From contig CALFER010000054.1 in NCBI GenBank assembly GCA_937951895.1, positions 30,337 through 94,336 on the forward strand: a DNA stretch of 64,000 bases, read 5' to 3'. The DNA is from an uncultured bacterium (lineage in GTDB: Bacteria; CSSED10-310; CALFER01). Under the pieces are notes generated by a model. It made no database searches. It saw nothing but the letters and a program-made list of their open reading frames with translations, and had not been told where the DNA came from. Shown piece by piece: positions 33,807 to 43,162 of the stretch. Numbering within the stretch: position 1 is the stretch's first letter; each line of letters starts with the position of its first letter. The translations under genes were made by a program, and so were the position numbers.

Positions 33807-35972
33807 TCAAACCGGAGGGTTTTTCCTGATGTTCTGAAGTGCTTTGTCGAGTTCCTCGATCGTGAAGGGTTTTGACAGAATGCCGTCGAATCCGTGTTCT
33901 CTGTGATGGGCCAGAATCGGATCGTTGGAGTAGCCGCTCGAGACGATCGCAGGAACATCCGGATCCAGTTCACGAATCTTCCGAAGTGTTTCAGCGCCTC
34001 CCATGCCGCCGGGGATCGTGAGATCCAGGATGACGAGATCGAAGGGTTGGTTCTGTTCCCTTGCATTTCTGAACATCTCGAATGCGTCTTCGCCGTTCGA
34101 TGCCAACACCCCATGCACATTGAGTTCAGCCAGCATCAGCTCGATCACATTCTGGACGATGGTTTCGTCTTCAAGAACAAGGATGTGTCGGTGAGGTCTC
34201 GGTTCGGAATGTGCGAGTGGTTCTTCCTGTTTGCCGGGCGCAGATTCCGCCGGCAGGTAGACATGAAACACCGTTCCCGTTCCGAGTGATGATTCGAGCG
34301 TGATATGCCCGCCATGTCTCGTGATGATCGAGTAGGCTGTAGCGAGGCCCAGGCCGCTGCCGGTCTGTTTTGTTGAGAAGTATGGATCGAAGACGCGCGA
34401 AATATGCTCGGGGGGAATGCCGATACCATGGTCCTGGATCGAAAACCGGACGTAGTTGCCTGCCGCCAGCGAGATCAATTCATTCGGGGACACATACAGA
34501 TTCCGCGCTGAAACATGGATGATGCCTCCCAGTGGCATGGCCTGCATGGCGTTGATCAGAAGGTTGTTGACGACCTGACTGATCTGATCTTTGTCTGCGG
34601 ACACATGCCAGAGATCTTCCGGGATGTCGAACGCGCACCTCACACTGGATCCGTGACTGGATAACGCGGCGGTCTCATGGAGAATCCCGGTCAGATTGAC
34701 CGGTTTTCGGATCGGTGCGCCGCCTTTGGAGAAGGTGAGCAACTGCTGTGTCAGCTCGCGAGCCATATGAGTGGCGGTTTCCATCTGGTCGAGCAATCGT
34801 TCGAGTTTTTCGTTTGATTCACAGTACCGTTTGGCAACGGATACATTGCCCAGGATGGCGGTGAGATGATTGTTGAAATCATGCGCGATCCCGCCGGCAA
34901 GGATGCCGATCGATTCCAGTTTCTGAACACGGAGCAGCTCATTTTCAGCCCGTTTGCGCTCGGATATCTCGTGCTCCAGGCGGTCGTTGGTTGTCTGGAG
35001 TTGCGAGGTGCGTTCGGCGACGAGTTCTTCAAGGTTTTCGCGATACGTTTCGAGTTCGGCTTCAGCTTCTTTGCGCCGAGTGATTTCGATCCCGACAAAC
35101 ACGGCTGCCCTGGACTGCAGATATTTCTGCGCGACGATCAGATACCATCTCGGGGTGGCCGCAGGATGGATCATGATCTCGCGCGAATCATTCTCCAGAT
35201 TACCGGACATGAATTCGCGCGTGTACTCAGCGAAAGGCTGATCGGTTTTCTGAAAACCGACTTCCTTCCCGATGAAATACTCCGGGTCCTTCTGGAATGA
35301 TTCCGCGAGATAGCGGTTGACTCCGAGATATCGCAGATCGCAGGAGACCCAGGAGACGTAACCGGGTACCGCATCGAGAACCGCCCTCAGATGATCCATG
35401 GCCTGATACAGTTCGATCGACGCGATCTTTTTTTCCGTAATGTCCTTTGCGTATCCGACCGTGCCGATAAAAGTTTGAGATTGAGGGGATTCCGTCGCGT
35501 AAATGCCCTCGGCGCTGACCAGAAACGTGGGAAGGATTTCCATCCAGCGGGATACGGCGTCCAGAGGCACATCGACGTTTTCTTTTCGCTTGAATCTGAG
35601 TTCGAGCAGCATGGTTTTCCGGTCGCCGGTTCGCCGTTCGTTGACGCGATAGATCGCCTTGGCGAGATCGTCGGGGTGTACGAGTTCGAGAATGGGTTTA
35701 CCGATCAGTTCGTCGGGGTAGTACCCATATCTTCGAATAGCATCGCTGATATAGGTGATACAACCTTTGTCGTCGAGTCGGTACAACACATCCGTCACCA
35801 CATCATCCAAAGAAATGAGTTGCTTCTTGAATCGTTGCAACTCGGCGATCATCTGATTGTACTGGTCGGATTGCGCGGTCAATTCGTCATAGCGATTCTG
35901 GAGCGCATCGAGTTTGTTCCGGGTGGTCTGAAGCTGCTCCTCAAGCTGCTCGCGCGAGAGTCCTTCGGTCAT
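33807..35972 (-). CDS. Hybrid PAS sensor histidine kinase with C-terminal receiver
   Basis: 721 residues from ATG 35972 (GAGGG upstream). An N-terminal coiled coil (about 1-50, SREQLEEQLQTTRNKLDAL) precedes PAS domains at about 50-180 and 190-310 (CITYISDAIRRYGYYPDELIG) and a second coiled segment. HisKA is GGIAHDFNNHLTAI with His364, followed by an HATPase (NNLLINAMQAM, DHGIGIPPEHISRVFDPYFSTK without break, GSGLGLATAYSI). The receiver (about 605-715) has Asp650 in LVILDLTIPG. No membrane helix, so it is a soluble sensor. The AHDFNN H-box is typical of hybrid kinases. The partner is unknown. Confidence 0.9.
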   Translation of the reverse strand: MTEGLSREQLEEQLQTTRNKLDALQNRYDELTAQSDQYNQMIAELQRFKKQLISLDDVVTDVLYRLDDKGCITYISDAIRRYGYYPDELIGKPILELVHPDDLAKAIYRVNERRTGDRKTMLLELRFKRKENVDVPLDAVSRWMEILPTFLVSAEGIYATESPQSQTFIGTVGYAKDITEKKIASIELYQAMDHLRAVLDAVPGYVSWVSCDLRYLGVNRYLAESFQKDPEYFIGKEVGFQKTDQPFAEYTREFMSGNLENDSREIMIHPAATPRWYLIVAQKYLQSRAAVFVGIEITRRKEAEAELETYRENLEELVAERTSQLQTTNDRLEHEISERKRAENELLRVQKLESIGILAGGIAHDFNNHLTAILGNVSVAKRYCESNEKLERLLDQMETATHMARELTQQLLTFSKGGAPIRKPVNLTGILHETAALSSHGSSVRCAFDIPEDLWHVSADKDQISQVVNNLLINAMQAMPLGGIIHVSARNLYVSPNELISLAAGNYVRFSIQDHGIGIPPEHISRVFDPYFSTKQTGSGLGLATAYSIITRHGGHITLESSLGTGTVFHVYLPAESAPGKQEEPLAHSEPRPHRHILVLEDETIVQNVIELMLAELNVHGVLASNGEDAFEMFRNAREQNQPFDLVILDLTIPGGMGGAETLRKIRELDPDVPAIVSSGYSNDPILAHHREHGFDGILSKPFTIEELDKALQNIRKNPPV

Positions 35973-36098
35973 GGTACATCCCTCATCGATTTTTTCCGAA
36001 TCATCACTGAGTATATCGGGATGGCAGGGGTTTGGCAAGTCAGCGTTGGGGTACCATGGCTCTGTAGCGAAGCCTGTCGACTCATCCTGCCGGTTCGC

Positions 36099-36129
36099 CA
36101 AAAAAAACGGCCCGCCGAAGCGGGCCGTT
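36099..36129 (-). terminator. Intrinsic terminator after the exported-protein gene ending at 36151
   Basis: On the minus strand a perfect 10-bp stem AACGGCCCGC / GCGGGCCGTT with a tetraloop is followed by a run of T (A-run 36099-36107 on plus). It lies 22 bases after the stop at 36151. Confidence 0.88.
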
Positions 36130-36150
36130 CCAAGTCGTTCAGAGTGAGAA

Positions 36151-38478
36151 TCAGTTGCCGTAACCGAATTCGATAAAGCCGAAGTCACCCACCAGGGCGT
36201 TCATTTCGGGATTCAGCATCGCGCTGTAGAATTGAAGTCCCTGTGCGGAACCTTCCACGGTCGGCCAGTCGAAGGGTTCAAAGATGTTCATGGTGGTCAG
36301 ACCCGGAGCAAAGTTTTCATATTCGAAGTCGAAATCCATCGTCCAGGTCGGCCAGAACCAGTACGAGCCGTAGACGCCCAACAGGACGGCCGTCGGAACG
36401 TTGGTCATTTCCATCGCGGTGTTGTTGCAGACATGGCACTTCAGCCAGAATACGTCTCCGGCCATGTACGGTGTGGTCTGGGACAATTCGAGAGTTGTAC
36501 CGAGAGTCGTGCAGGTGGTCGGTTCAGCTGTCGGGGTGGCGGTCGGAGCGGTCGGTTCGGGCGTCGGGGTCGAGGTCGGAGGCGTGGTGGGGGTGGGGGT
36601 CGGAGCGCCCGGATCCACAACTGTCATGGAGACCGGGATCAGAACCGGTGTTTCGTCACCGCTATTGTGCGAAACCACGATATTCCCTGTGTAGGTTCCA
36701 ACGCCGTCAACTTCGTTGGCATCGAAAGTTACATTGACGACGGTGTTTGCACCCGGAGCGATCCCGCCTTCCGTTACATCGAATGAAACCCATGCCGAGG
36801 CCGGAGAGGTGATGCCGAACGCATCGACTTCGGTGCCTGCCGGGAATGCCCCGACCAGCGTAGTTGCACCGGTATCGAGATTGACTGTGCGCAATTCGGC
36901 CGTGCCACCGGTGTCAACATTGTAGGCAGCGAGATAGCAGATACCGGAAGCGAAGTCGAAATCCATTCCCTGCGCATAACTGGCATCGAAACCAAGCGAT
37001 CCAATAACTGTTCCGGCTGCGGTTGCAGGATCAATCCGGACCAGGACGTCTGTCCCGATATCATATCCATACATCTCGCCATCCGCATTGATCGCAATTT
37101 CGATCAGAATCGGAGCATTCGTGACAGAGCCGACCTGGGTCAGAGCGCCGCTGGAAAGATCCACGGTGTAGAGTGTGCTGACCGTGCCGCTCGTCGAGCA
37201 CATATACATGATGCCATCAGCGGAACCTGTCATGCCGGTCCATGTGTGGCCGGAGAGCGCTGTGCAGGGGCCGATGACCGTTACGGTTCCGGTCGCTGTA
37301 TCAATGGATTTCAATCGGTTGGTGTCGTAATCAACGACATAGAGTTTCGAGAAATCATTGTCAATGAAGTCACCACCGAAACATGCACCGACTGATGACC
37401 CAACGAGATTCCACGTACCCGGGAAATCGATATCCGGAATTTCGTAGAAGTTATCTGTCAACAGGTCGACTCCGTAAGCCTGAGCGCCGCGTCCGCTCTT
37501 CGTATCCGGACTGAACTGGAGACCGAAATCAAGCTGACCGTTACCGCTGTTCGAAATCGTCAACGGATAGGTTTCCGTCTGTCCGAGATCAATTTCAAAG
37601 GTGAATTCCATCGGTGTAACATCGATGATCGGATAGGTCAGGGTGAAATCCTGCGTCGTTGTGGACCCCCCCACGATGGTAACACCGGTTACCGTGTCGG
37701 TATTGTGCCCTGTGGCTTCACACATGACTTCGTATGTTCCGCTGAGCACCGGCATGGTGTAGGTGCCGTTGGCAATCGTCGTGGCCGTGTCGCCGGTTTC
37801 GACGACTGTCACGATCGCGCCTTCGATCGGAGCCTTCATGTCGTCCGTGACGGTTCCGGCAAGCGTTCCTTCGGTTCCGCCGATGATCGAGAAATCATCG
37901 ATATTCCAGCCGCAGTATACCACCGAGGAATCGGATGCACCCATCACGAAACGCACCTGAACGGCAGACTGTCCGCCGGCGATCGATGAGATATCGTAAT
38001 TGAAGTGAGTCCAATCGGTGTCTGCGAAACTGGAGCCTGTATGATCCCACACGGTCGTCCATGTCGAGCCATTGGTCGACACGCGAATCGATGCATGATC
38101 CCAGGTCGCACTTTCAACACCGAGCCACCGATAGAAATCGATGAAAACGAAGTTGAATGCGCTGCAGTCGAATGCCGGACTGGTCACCGATGTTTCCGGG
38201 ATGCTGTTCGTGTAGCAGCCACCGATATCATATCCGATGATGTAATTGTCGGAACTCGGTGAATAGTCCGTCGAAGGATCCTGGTTTCCCGAGCAACCGG
38301 AACTGGCTGTCGCGACACCCCACTCCCACTGACTCGCAGCAAACCCGGTCCAACCCTGGGTGGCCGGATCCGTCGAGAAATCCGTGAAATACACGGTATC
38401 GGCCGAAACCATCCCGATGCTGGCCATCAGGAAGAGTCCGGCGATCAGAAAGACACGTGAATTCCCTCTTGTTATCAT
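36151..38478 (-). CDS. Large exported multidomain protein with the shared C-terminal WP domain
   Basis: 775 residues from ATG 38478 (GAGGAGA upstream). Signal peptide about 1-26 (ending MVSA). A jelly-roll/MAM-like adhesion domain (about 27-205) includes YCGWNIDDFSI. A carboxypeptidase-regulatory-like domain (about 207-280, GTLAGTVTDDMKAPIEGAIV) follows, then an Ig-like strand set (VTPMEFTFEIDLG...NSGNGQLDFG). A propeller-like section (about 330-545) and a second Ig-like unit (YTGNIVVSHNSGDE) come next. A Pro/Thr linker (about 623-661) leads to the shared C-terminal domain (662-775: GSYWFWPTW, FDWP, YSAMLNPEM). It is probably a surface or secreted protein. Followed by its own terminator. Confidence 0.85.
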   Translation of the reverse strand: MITRGNSRVFLIAGLFLMASIGMVSADTVYFTDFSTDPATQGWTGFAASQWEWGVATASSGCSGNQDPSTDYSPSSDNYIIGYDIGGCYTNSIPETSVTSPAFDCSAFNFVFIDFYRWLGVESATWDHASIRVSTNGSTWTTVWDHTGSSFADTDWTHFNYDISSIAGGQSAVQVRFVMGASDSSVVYCGWNIDDFSIIGGTEGTLAGTVTDDMKAPIEGAIVTVVETGDTATTIANGTYTMPVLSGTYEVMCEATGHNTDTVTGVTIVGGSTTTQDFTLTYPIIDVTPMEFTFEIDLGQTETYPLTISNSGNGQLDFGLQFSPDTKSGRGAQAYGVDLLTDNFYEIPDIDFPGTWNLVGSSVGACFGGDFIDNDFSKLYVVDYDTNRLKSIDTATGTVTVIGPCTALSGHTWTGMTGSADGIMYMCSTSGTVSTLYTVDLSSGALTQVGSVTNAPILIEIAINADGEMYGYDIGTDVLVRIDPATAAGTVIGSLGFDASYAQGMDFDFASGICYLAAYNVDTGGTAELRTVNLDTGATTLVGAFPAGTEVDAFGITSPASAWVSFDVTEGGIAPGANTVVNVTFDANEVDGVGTYTGNIVVSHNSGDETPVLIPVSMTVVDPGAPTPTPTTPPTSTPTPEPTAPTATPTAEPTTCTTLGTTLELSQTTPYMAGDVFWLKCHVCNNTAMEMTNVPTAVLLGVYGSYWFWPTWTMDFDFEYENFAPGLTTMNIFEPFDWPTVEGSAQGLQFYSAMLNPEMNALVGDFGFIEFGYGN

Positions 38479-38903
38479 CGCTTCTCTCCTCAATAAGGTT
38501 AAGGTTGCAGATCGCACACACCATTGTTGTTTTCACAAACGGTTTTACCCTACAGGAATCCTGACGGAAAAACAACCTAATTATGATCCGCCGAGGTCAA
38601 TCAATCGAGAAATTTCCACATATCACCGAAAAAACCACCTCCCCAAACCTGCAAACAGATCCAGGATCACCTTCCAGGGCGATCTGCCATGAAGATCGGA
38701 ACCTTCATGATGGGGTCAACACAGGGTTTGCAGATCAAGCCGATGATCGCTCGCAGAAGACCATTCCGGAGTGTTCATTCGGCTCCCTGTGGTCTCTGCT
38801 GGCCCTGATTGACAGATTGCAAGACAGAGGACCAGTCGCCGCGCCCGGGTCGAACAGCCACCTGAAATCACTCTCGCGACGGTAACCCCTGCCGGGCGCA
38901 CAC
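38479..38903. other. Non-coding gap upstream of the exported-protein gene
   Basis: No convincing gene, RNA or strong promoter was found. Short open frames on both strands lack ribosome sites and protein-like composition. The minus-strand promoter for the gene starting at 38478 presumably lies within about 38490-38620, which is AT-richer. Confidence 0.4.
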
Positions 38904-38935
38904 AAAAAACGGCCCGTGGTGACGGCACCACGGGC
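38904..38935 (-). terminator. Intrinsic terminator after the 1347-residue exported protein
   Basis: On the minus strand GCCCGTGGTG / CACCACGGGC is a perfect 10-bp stem with a 4-base loop (38912-38935), followed by CG and six T. It lies 25 bases after the stop at 38961. Confidence 0.85.
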
Positions 38936-38960
38936 ATCGTATCAATGTTCGTTCAGATCA

Positions 38961-41900
38961 TCACTTTCGGATTGACATCCTCCCCAGAATCAGCAGCACA
39001 CCCACCACGACGACCATCAAGACATTGCCTGCCGTGCCTGTTGCAGGTACCGGGAGCGGTGTCGGAGTCGGTACGGTGGGCGTCACGGTCGGAGTGAACG
39101 TCGGCGGTGCCGGTGTGAACGTGCCGGTCGGCGTCGAGGTCGGTTCCGGGGTGTTCGTCGGTGTGGCGGTCGGAACGACACACGTGAGTTCGAGTGCGTA
39201 ATCACCAAATCCGGTCGTGTTGTATGAGTCGATCCAGACATAGTAGGTGCCGACATCGAGCGTACCGGTGAAGTTGAAAAATCCGTAGGTGTTATGCGTC
39301 AGGGAACTGCAGGATGGGTCCGCCTGAGGTGCCAATGTATCGACACACGACAGATCTCCCGTCACAGCATCACATACCGTTGCAACCGTGAAATCCGCAT
39401 CATAGTTCGCTTCTGCAACAATGAGAACCTCGGTTCCCGATGTTTCAACCGTGAAGCTGTATACCACATCCCTGCCTGCATGCCCGGATCCGCAATCGTG
39501 ATCCGCATTGTACCATTGCGTGTTTCCCGTTACACAACTGCCGCACGTCAGTGGAATCGGATCGAGACAGGTGTCTCCAGGTCCCGGTGTCGGCGTGAAG
39601 GTCGGTGTGATCGTCGGCGTCGCCGTCGGAGTCGGTGTCGGCGTGTTTTCATCACAGAAGATCTCAATCGCATAGTCACCGCCGACCTCTGCCGAGTAGT
39701 AGCTGTCGATCCAGAGATAGTAACTCCCGGCCGGCAGCAATCCGCTCCAGTTGATGAATCCCCAGGAATGCTGCGAAACAGCGCCACAGGAAGGATCGAC
39801 CTGCGTTCCGGTGCGATCGACACAGAAGATCGAATCGACGGCATCGGGCTGGCAGGAGGACGCGAGAGTCCAATCGGAATCAAACTCCGTTTCACCGATC
39901 AACGTCACCCAGCGATCTCCGGGCAGTGTGAAACTGTACACAAGATCCGGTCCGTCATGCCCGGAACCGCAATCATGATCATTCGAGTATCCGATCGTAC
40001 TGCCGGTGACGCAGTCGCCGCAGTTGATCGTAATCGGATTGGAGCAGTTTTCTCCGGGATACGGCGTTGGCGTCGGTGTCATCGTCGGCGTGTCCGTCGG
40101 AGTTGGAGTCGGCGTGTCGGTCGGGGTGAACGTAGGTGTGTCCGTCGGCGTGAACGTAGGTGTGTCCGTCGGCGTGAAGGTGGGGGTATCGGTCGGCGTG
40201 AAAGTTGGGGTATCGGTGGGAGTTTGAGTCGGTGTATCGGTCGGCGTGGAGGTCGGCTCTGGAGTCGGTGTTGATGTCGGTTCAGGTGTCGGGGTGTCAG
40301 TCGGTGTTGATGTCGCTTCCGGCGTTGGTGTATCGGTCGGCGGTATCTCCGTCCATGTCGGAGTCGGTGTCGGTGTCGGATTCAGGACGGGGAATCGATA
40401 GGGATGTCCCTGCGCGACGACTTCCATCCGCGTTTCGAGATTGTCTCCGTACAGATACATCGTCGACTCATTGTCACCGGTCGATCTCGATTTCAGATCC
40501 GTGTTGACTTCGATGTAATACTCGATGATATCGCCGGCAACCGGGGACAGCGACGCGAGATTCAGTGTCGCCATGAACCACTCATCCGATCCGTCATCCG
40601 TGAAGTAAGAAAAAGAGGCCGCACTCCACGCAGGACTGGTCGGCAACGCAATGTTGAACTTTCGATAATACAGGGTTGAAATCGAGGGTTCGTAGATCGT
40701 GTCGACCGGATTGCCTTTGACGAAAATCGAGACCGCTGAATCCGTCACCAGTGGTGAATAGGGATCCCGCATGTTGTAACCGGTCGGTTCAGACGCTCCG
40801 GGATCATGCAGCAACGCCCAGGGTGATTCAGGATCTCCCGGTCTGGGATCTTCCCATTCGTAGCTTGCCGAGAACCAGATTGGTTTCTGATTGGCGGTAG
40901 CGGCAGCGGCAGCGCCGGTTCCAACGATCTTCGTCCAGGGGAACGATCGCCCCGTCGGCCAGTACATGGCGGTTTTCTTGGTCACCAGTGTCGGGAATAA
41001 ATCATCGTTGGCGGTGTCGCGCGTGATCGATTCGTCGAGATTGGAGTTGTAACCAAACCAGTTGTTCAATCCGGCAACGAGGCCGAGTGCAATGGTCACC
41101 GAATCCTGAACAATCTCGTAGTTCGCCGGAGCAGTCGATAGATACTCCTGCCAGTTCACCCACAAACGTCTCGTACCCAGATCATCCAGTCCCGGTCCCC
41201 CCTGGCCCTGAATCGAGATCGTCGGGAATTCATTGTCGCGGTTCGATGCCGACGATATCGCATAACTCGTGTTCACTCCGAAAATCGATCTGGAGTAATA
41301 GTAAATCTGATCCCGTGTCGCAGCGATGGTTCCGTACATCCGGGGATTCGGTCCGGGGAAACTCGTCGCAACGGTGGGATTCACACCCGGCGCGTACATA
41401 CCCCGCCCGGCCCGTGTCAATCCGTCCGGGTCTGCCGCACAGGCTCCCGCACCATGCATCCACACGATGTGCTCGATCGGACCGGGAAGCCCTCCCGTTC
41501 CCCACGGTTGCACCGCGATGTTCGGATAACTGTCATATCCGACTCCGGCTGCCTCGGCCGATACCGACACATCGAGTCCGCCGGTCAGTCCGCCCGCCGT
41601 ATCCCAGGTCACTCCGTCATCATAACTCTTCGCAAGCCAGATATGAGGGGCACTTCCGATTCCTCCGGTGTAGTCGTCGCTGAATACCACCCAGATCACA
41701 CTGCCACCTGCGGCCGGATAGGTGTAATTCGTCGTATATCGGTCATCATGAGCGATGGCGATGCTCGGTGTCTGCGAGTTGGTTTCCGGGGACATCGAAA
41801 TGGAGTTGTCAAAGACTGCGGGATTGATCCAGTTGGCGCTGCTGGAACGTTTATAGAGAACTTCACTGTAGTAATTGCCCCCGAACAGTTCCAGATCCTC

Positions 41901-43004
41901 TTCCTGCCACACGACATGCACCGTATTGGCATCTCCGATATCGATGGTCGGAACCAGCGAGTTCCGATCCAGTGATGTGTAAAGCCAGTAGTCTGAAGGG
42001 AAAGAAAACGCCGGTCCGTTTCGAAGTCCATCCCAGTTACCACCGATTCCGGATGGTTCGTTCAGTTTCGTCGCATAACAGATATCGTATTGGCCGCCAT
42101 CCGCTTCTTCCCGTTGCCATACGATGTGAAGACGATCGTTCCCGAGATATGGTGAAGATCCGTCAAATGCAATCGCGATCGACGGATAGCGATCATCGAC
42201 TGCATCCGTATCGGTTCCCAGGATGGCGGTCGGCATTACCCAGTCCGCCGCACTGAGAGGGGGAGGTGTGTCGAGCGCTTCGCGGAGGGTGTAGGAGTAA
42301 TAGATGCCACCGGGTCGATTCGTTGGCGCTCCGGCCGGGTTTCCTGGTGTCGCGGCCGATGCCTGACTGTGGAACACGACGTGAAATCGACCATCTGCAT
42401 CCCGCACCATCCGACGGCCACCATTGAAAGCCGTGGCATCCCATTCCGATGACCAGCCACGCGTCGATTCCAGCACGGACCGGGACACTTCTTGAAGTGT
42501 GGCATCTTCCCAGTACGATTTATTCGTTCCCGATGGTGTGTAGACCCGCAGACTGACACGCGCATTCGTGGCGGTCAGTGGAGCCCAGCATGGACCGGTC
42601 GTCAGCTTTTCCCAGTCACCGCCAATCATGTTGTAGCGGAAGTATGCCGGAGTCAGTGCTGTCGAACCGTTGTAATATTGCAGACGAATTGCCACGGCCA
42701 GCGTGGCAGGCGCTTTCACCCACACCGCGAACTCATAACTGCTCCCGGGGGTGACCGTCACGGTTTCATAGATCCCCTGATTTGAAGTTCCGGACCGGAG
42801 AAGACTGACACAGTACTGCCCCGTACGGACATTGGTCGTTTCCTGTGCGACATTCACAGCGCCATCCGTCGTCCACCCGGTTGGCAACGTCGGAGTCGTC
42901 GGCCAGATTTCGAAGTCCCCGTTGAACAGAAGTTCTCCGGCTCCGAGGGCCATTCCCGGCCACAACCAGAGCATCACAGCCCATAACCAGATACATTGTT
43001 TCAT
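38961..43004 (-). CDS. Giant exported protein: CBM-like, BNR-like propeller, PT linker, two Cys-rich domains, sorting tail
   Basis: 1347 residues; AGGAG 8 bases before the ATG. Signal peptide about 1-22 (ending ALGA). A CBM4/9-like N-terminal domain (GELLFNGDFEIW..., about 23-170) is followed by a long sialidase/BNR-like propeller (about 175-700) with repeated HVVWQ/HIVWQ strands and an Asp-box-like SYDDGVTWD. A beta domain and a long Thr/Pro repeat (about 870-986) follow. Two copies (about 987-1121 and 1146-1276) of a six-or-more-cysteine domain share CGxCVTGxT...DHDCGSGH...VYSFT. The C-terminus is a PT linker and VPATGTAGNVLMVVVVGVLL...GRMSIRK: motif, membrane helix and basic end, like a CTERM/LPXTG-type sorting signal. 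A promoter and leader hairpin precede it. Confidence 0.82.
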   Translation of the reverse strand: MKQCIWLWAVMLWLWPGMALGAGELLFNGDFEIWPTTPTLPTGWTTDGAVNVAQETTNVRTGQYCVSLLRSGTSNQGIYETVTVTPGSSYEFAVWVKAPATLAVAIRLQYYNGSTALTPAYFRYNMIGGDWEKLTTGPCWAPLTATNARVSLRVYTPSGTNKSYWEDATLQEVSRSVLESTRGWSSEWDATAFNGGRRMVRDADGRFHVVFHSQASAATPGNPAGAPTNRPGGIYYSYTLREALDTPPPLSAADWVMPTAILGTDTDAVDDRYPSIAIAFDGSSPYLGNDRLHIVWQREEADGGQYDICYATKLNEPSGIGGNWDGLRNGPAFSFPSDYWLYTSLDRNSLVPTIDIGDANTVHVVWQEEDLELFGGNYYSEVLYKRSSSANWINPAVFDNSISMSPETNSQTPSIAIAHDDRYTTNYTYPAAGGSVIWVVFSDDYTGGIGSAPHIWLAKSYDDGVTWDTAGGLTGGLDVSVSAEAAGVGYDSYPNIAVQPWGTGGLPGPIEHIVWMHGAGACAADPDGLTRAGRGMYAPGVNPTVATSFPGPNPRMYGTIAATRDQIYYYSRSIFGVNTSYAISSASNRDNEFPTISIQGQGGPGLDDLGTRRLWVNWQEYLSTAPANYEIVQDSVTIALGLVAGLNNWFGYNSNLDESITRDTANDDLFPTLVTKKTAMYWPTGRSFPWTKIVGTGAAAAATANQKPIWFSASYEWEDPRPGDPESPWALLHDPGASEPTGYNMRDPYSPLVTDSAVSIFVKGNPVDTIYEPSISTLYYRKFNIALPTSPAWSAASFSYFTDDGSDEWFMATLNLASLSPVAGDIIEYYIEVNTDLKSRSTGDNESTMYLYGDNLETRMEVVAQGHPYRFPVLNPTPTPTPTWTEIPPTDTPTPEATSTPTDTPTPEPTSTPTPEPTSTPTDTPTQTPTDTPTFTPTDTPTFTPTDTPTFTPTDTPTFTPTDTPTPTPTDTPTMTPTPTPYPGENCSNPITINCGDCVTGSTIGYSNDHDCGSGHDGPDLVYSFTLPGDRWVTLIGETEFDSDWTLASSCQPDAVDSIFCVDRTGTQVDPSCGAVSQHSWGFINWSGLLPAGSYYLWIDSYYSAEVGGDYAIEIFCDENTPTPTPTATPTITPTFTPTPGPGDTCLDPIPLTCGSCVTGNTQWYNADHDCGSGHAGRDVVYSFTVETSGTEVLIVAEANYDADFTVATVCDAVTGDLSCVDTLAPQADPSCSSLTHNTYGFFNFTGTLDVGTYYVWIDSYNTTGFGDYALELTCVVPTATPTNTPEPTSTPTGTFTPAPPTFTPTVTPTVPTPTPLPVPATGTAGNVLMVVVVGVLLILGRMSIRK
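40088..40236. repeat. Degenerate 24-bp tandem repeats encoding a Thr/Pro linker
   Basis: About six imperfect units of the type GTGTCCGTCGGCGTGAACGT (plus strand) lie head to tail inside the gene above. They encode repeats of TDTPTFTP on the minus strand. The array can change length by slippage and may be misassembled from short reads. Confidence 0.8.
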
Positions 43005-43020
43005 ACTCTAAACTCCTATT

Positions 43021-43076
43021 AAAAAAAAAGAGCGTGGAACACCCCCGGTACTGTCATTGACCCTGATGTTCCACGC
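43021..43076 (-). terminator. Hairpin with U-run in the leader of the giant exported protein (terminator or attenuator)
   Basis: GCGTGGAACA / TGTTCCACGC (arms 43067-43076 and 43032-43041) forms a perfect 10-bp stem with a 25-base loop. On the minus strand it is followed by TC and nine T. It lies 86 bases after the HAD gene stop, so it could end that transcript. A good promoter (43117-43145) lies upstream of it, so transcripts starting there must cross it before reaching the ATG at 43004. Confidence 0.7.
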
Positions 43077-43116
43077 ATGAGATCCCTCTGAAGTCTTGTC
43101 CAAGATACAAGCCGAC

Positions 43117-43145
43117 AGTATACGATACACGATGTCAAAAATCAA
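43117..43145 (-). promoter_or_regulatory. Sigma-70 promoter for the giant exported protein
   Basis: On the minus strand TTGATT (43140-43145), a 17-base spacer and TATACT (43117-43122). The predicted start is near 43110, giving a leader of about 105 bases that contains the hairpin at 43021-43076. Confidence 0.55.
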
Positions 43146-43162
43146 AAAGATGAATCTGCAAC

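Noticed and set aside
38583..38885. 100-codon plus-strand open frame in the 38479-38960 gap
   Set aside because: No ribosome site, no domain and low-complexity-free but random-looking composition; treated as chance.
40088..40380. Regular short repeats that could suggest a CRISPR array
   Set aside because: The repeats are contiguous, in frame and encode Thr/Pro linker; there are no spacers and no cas genes.
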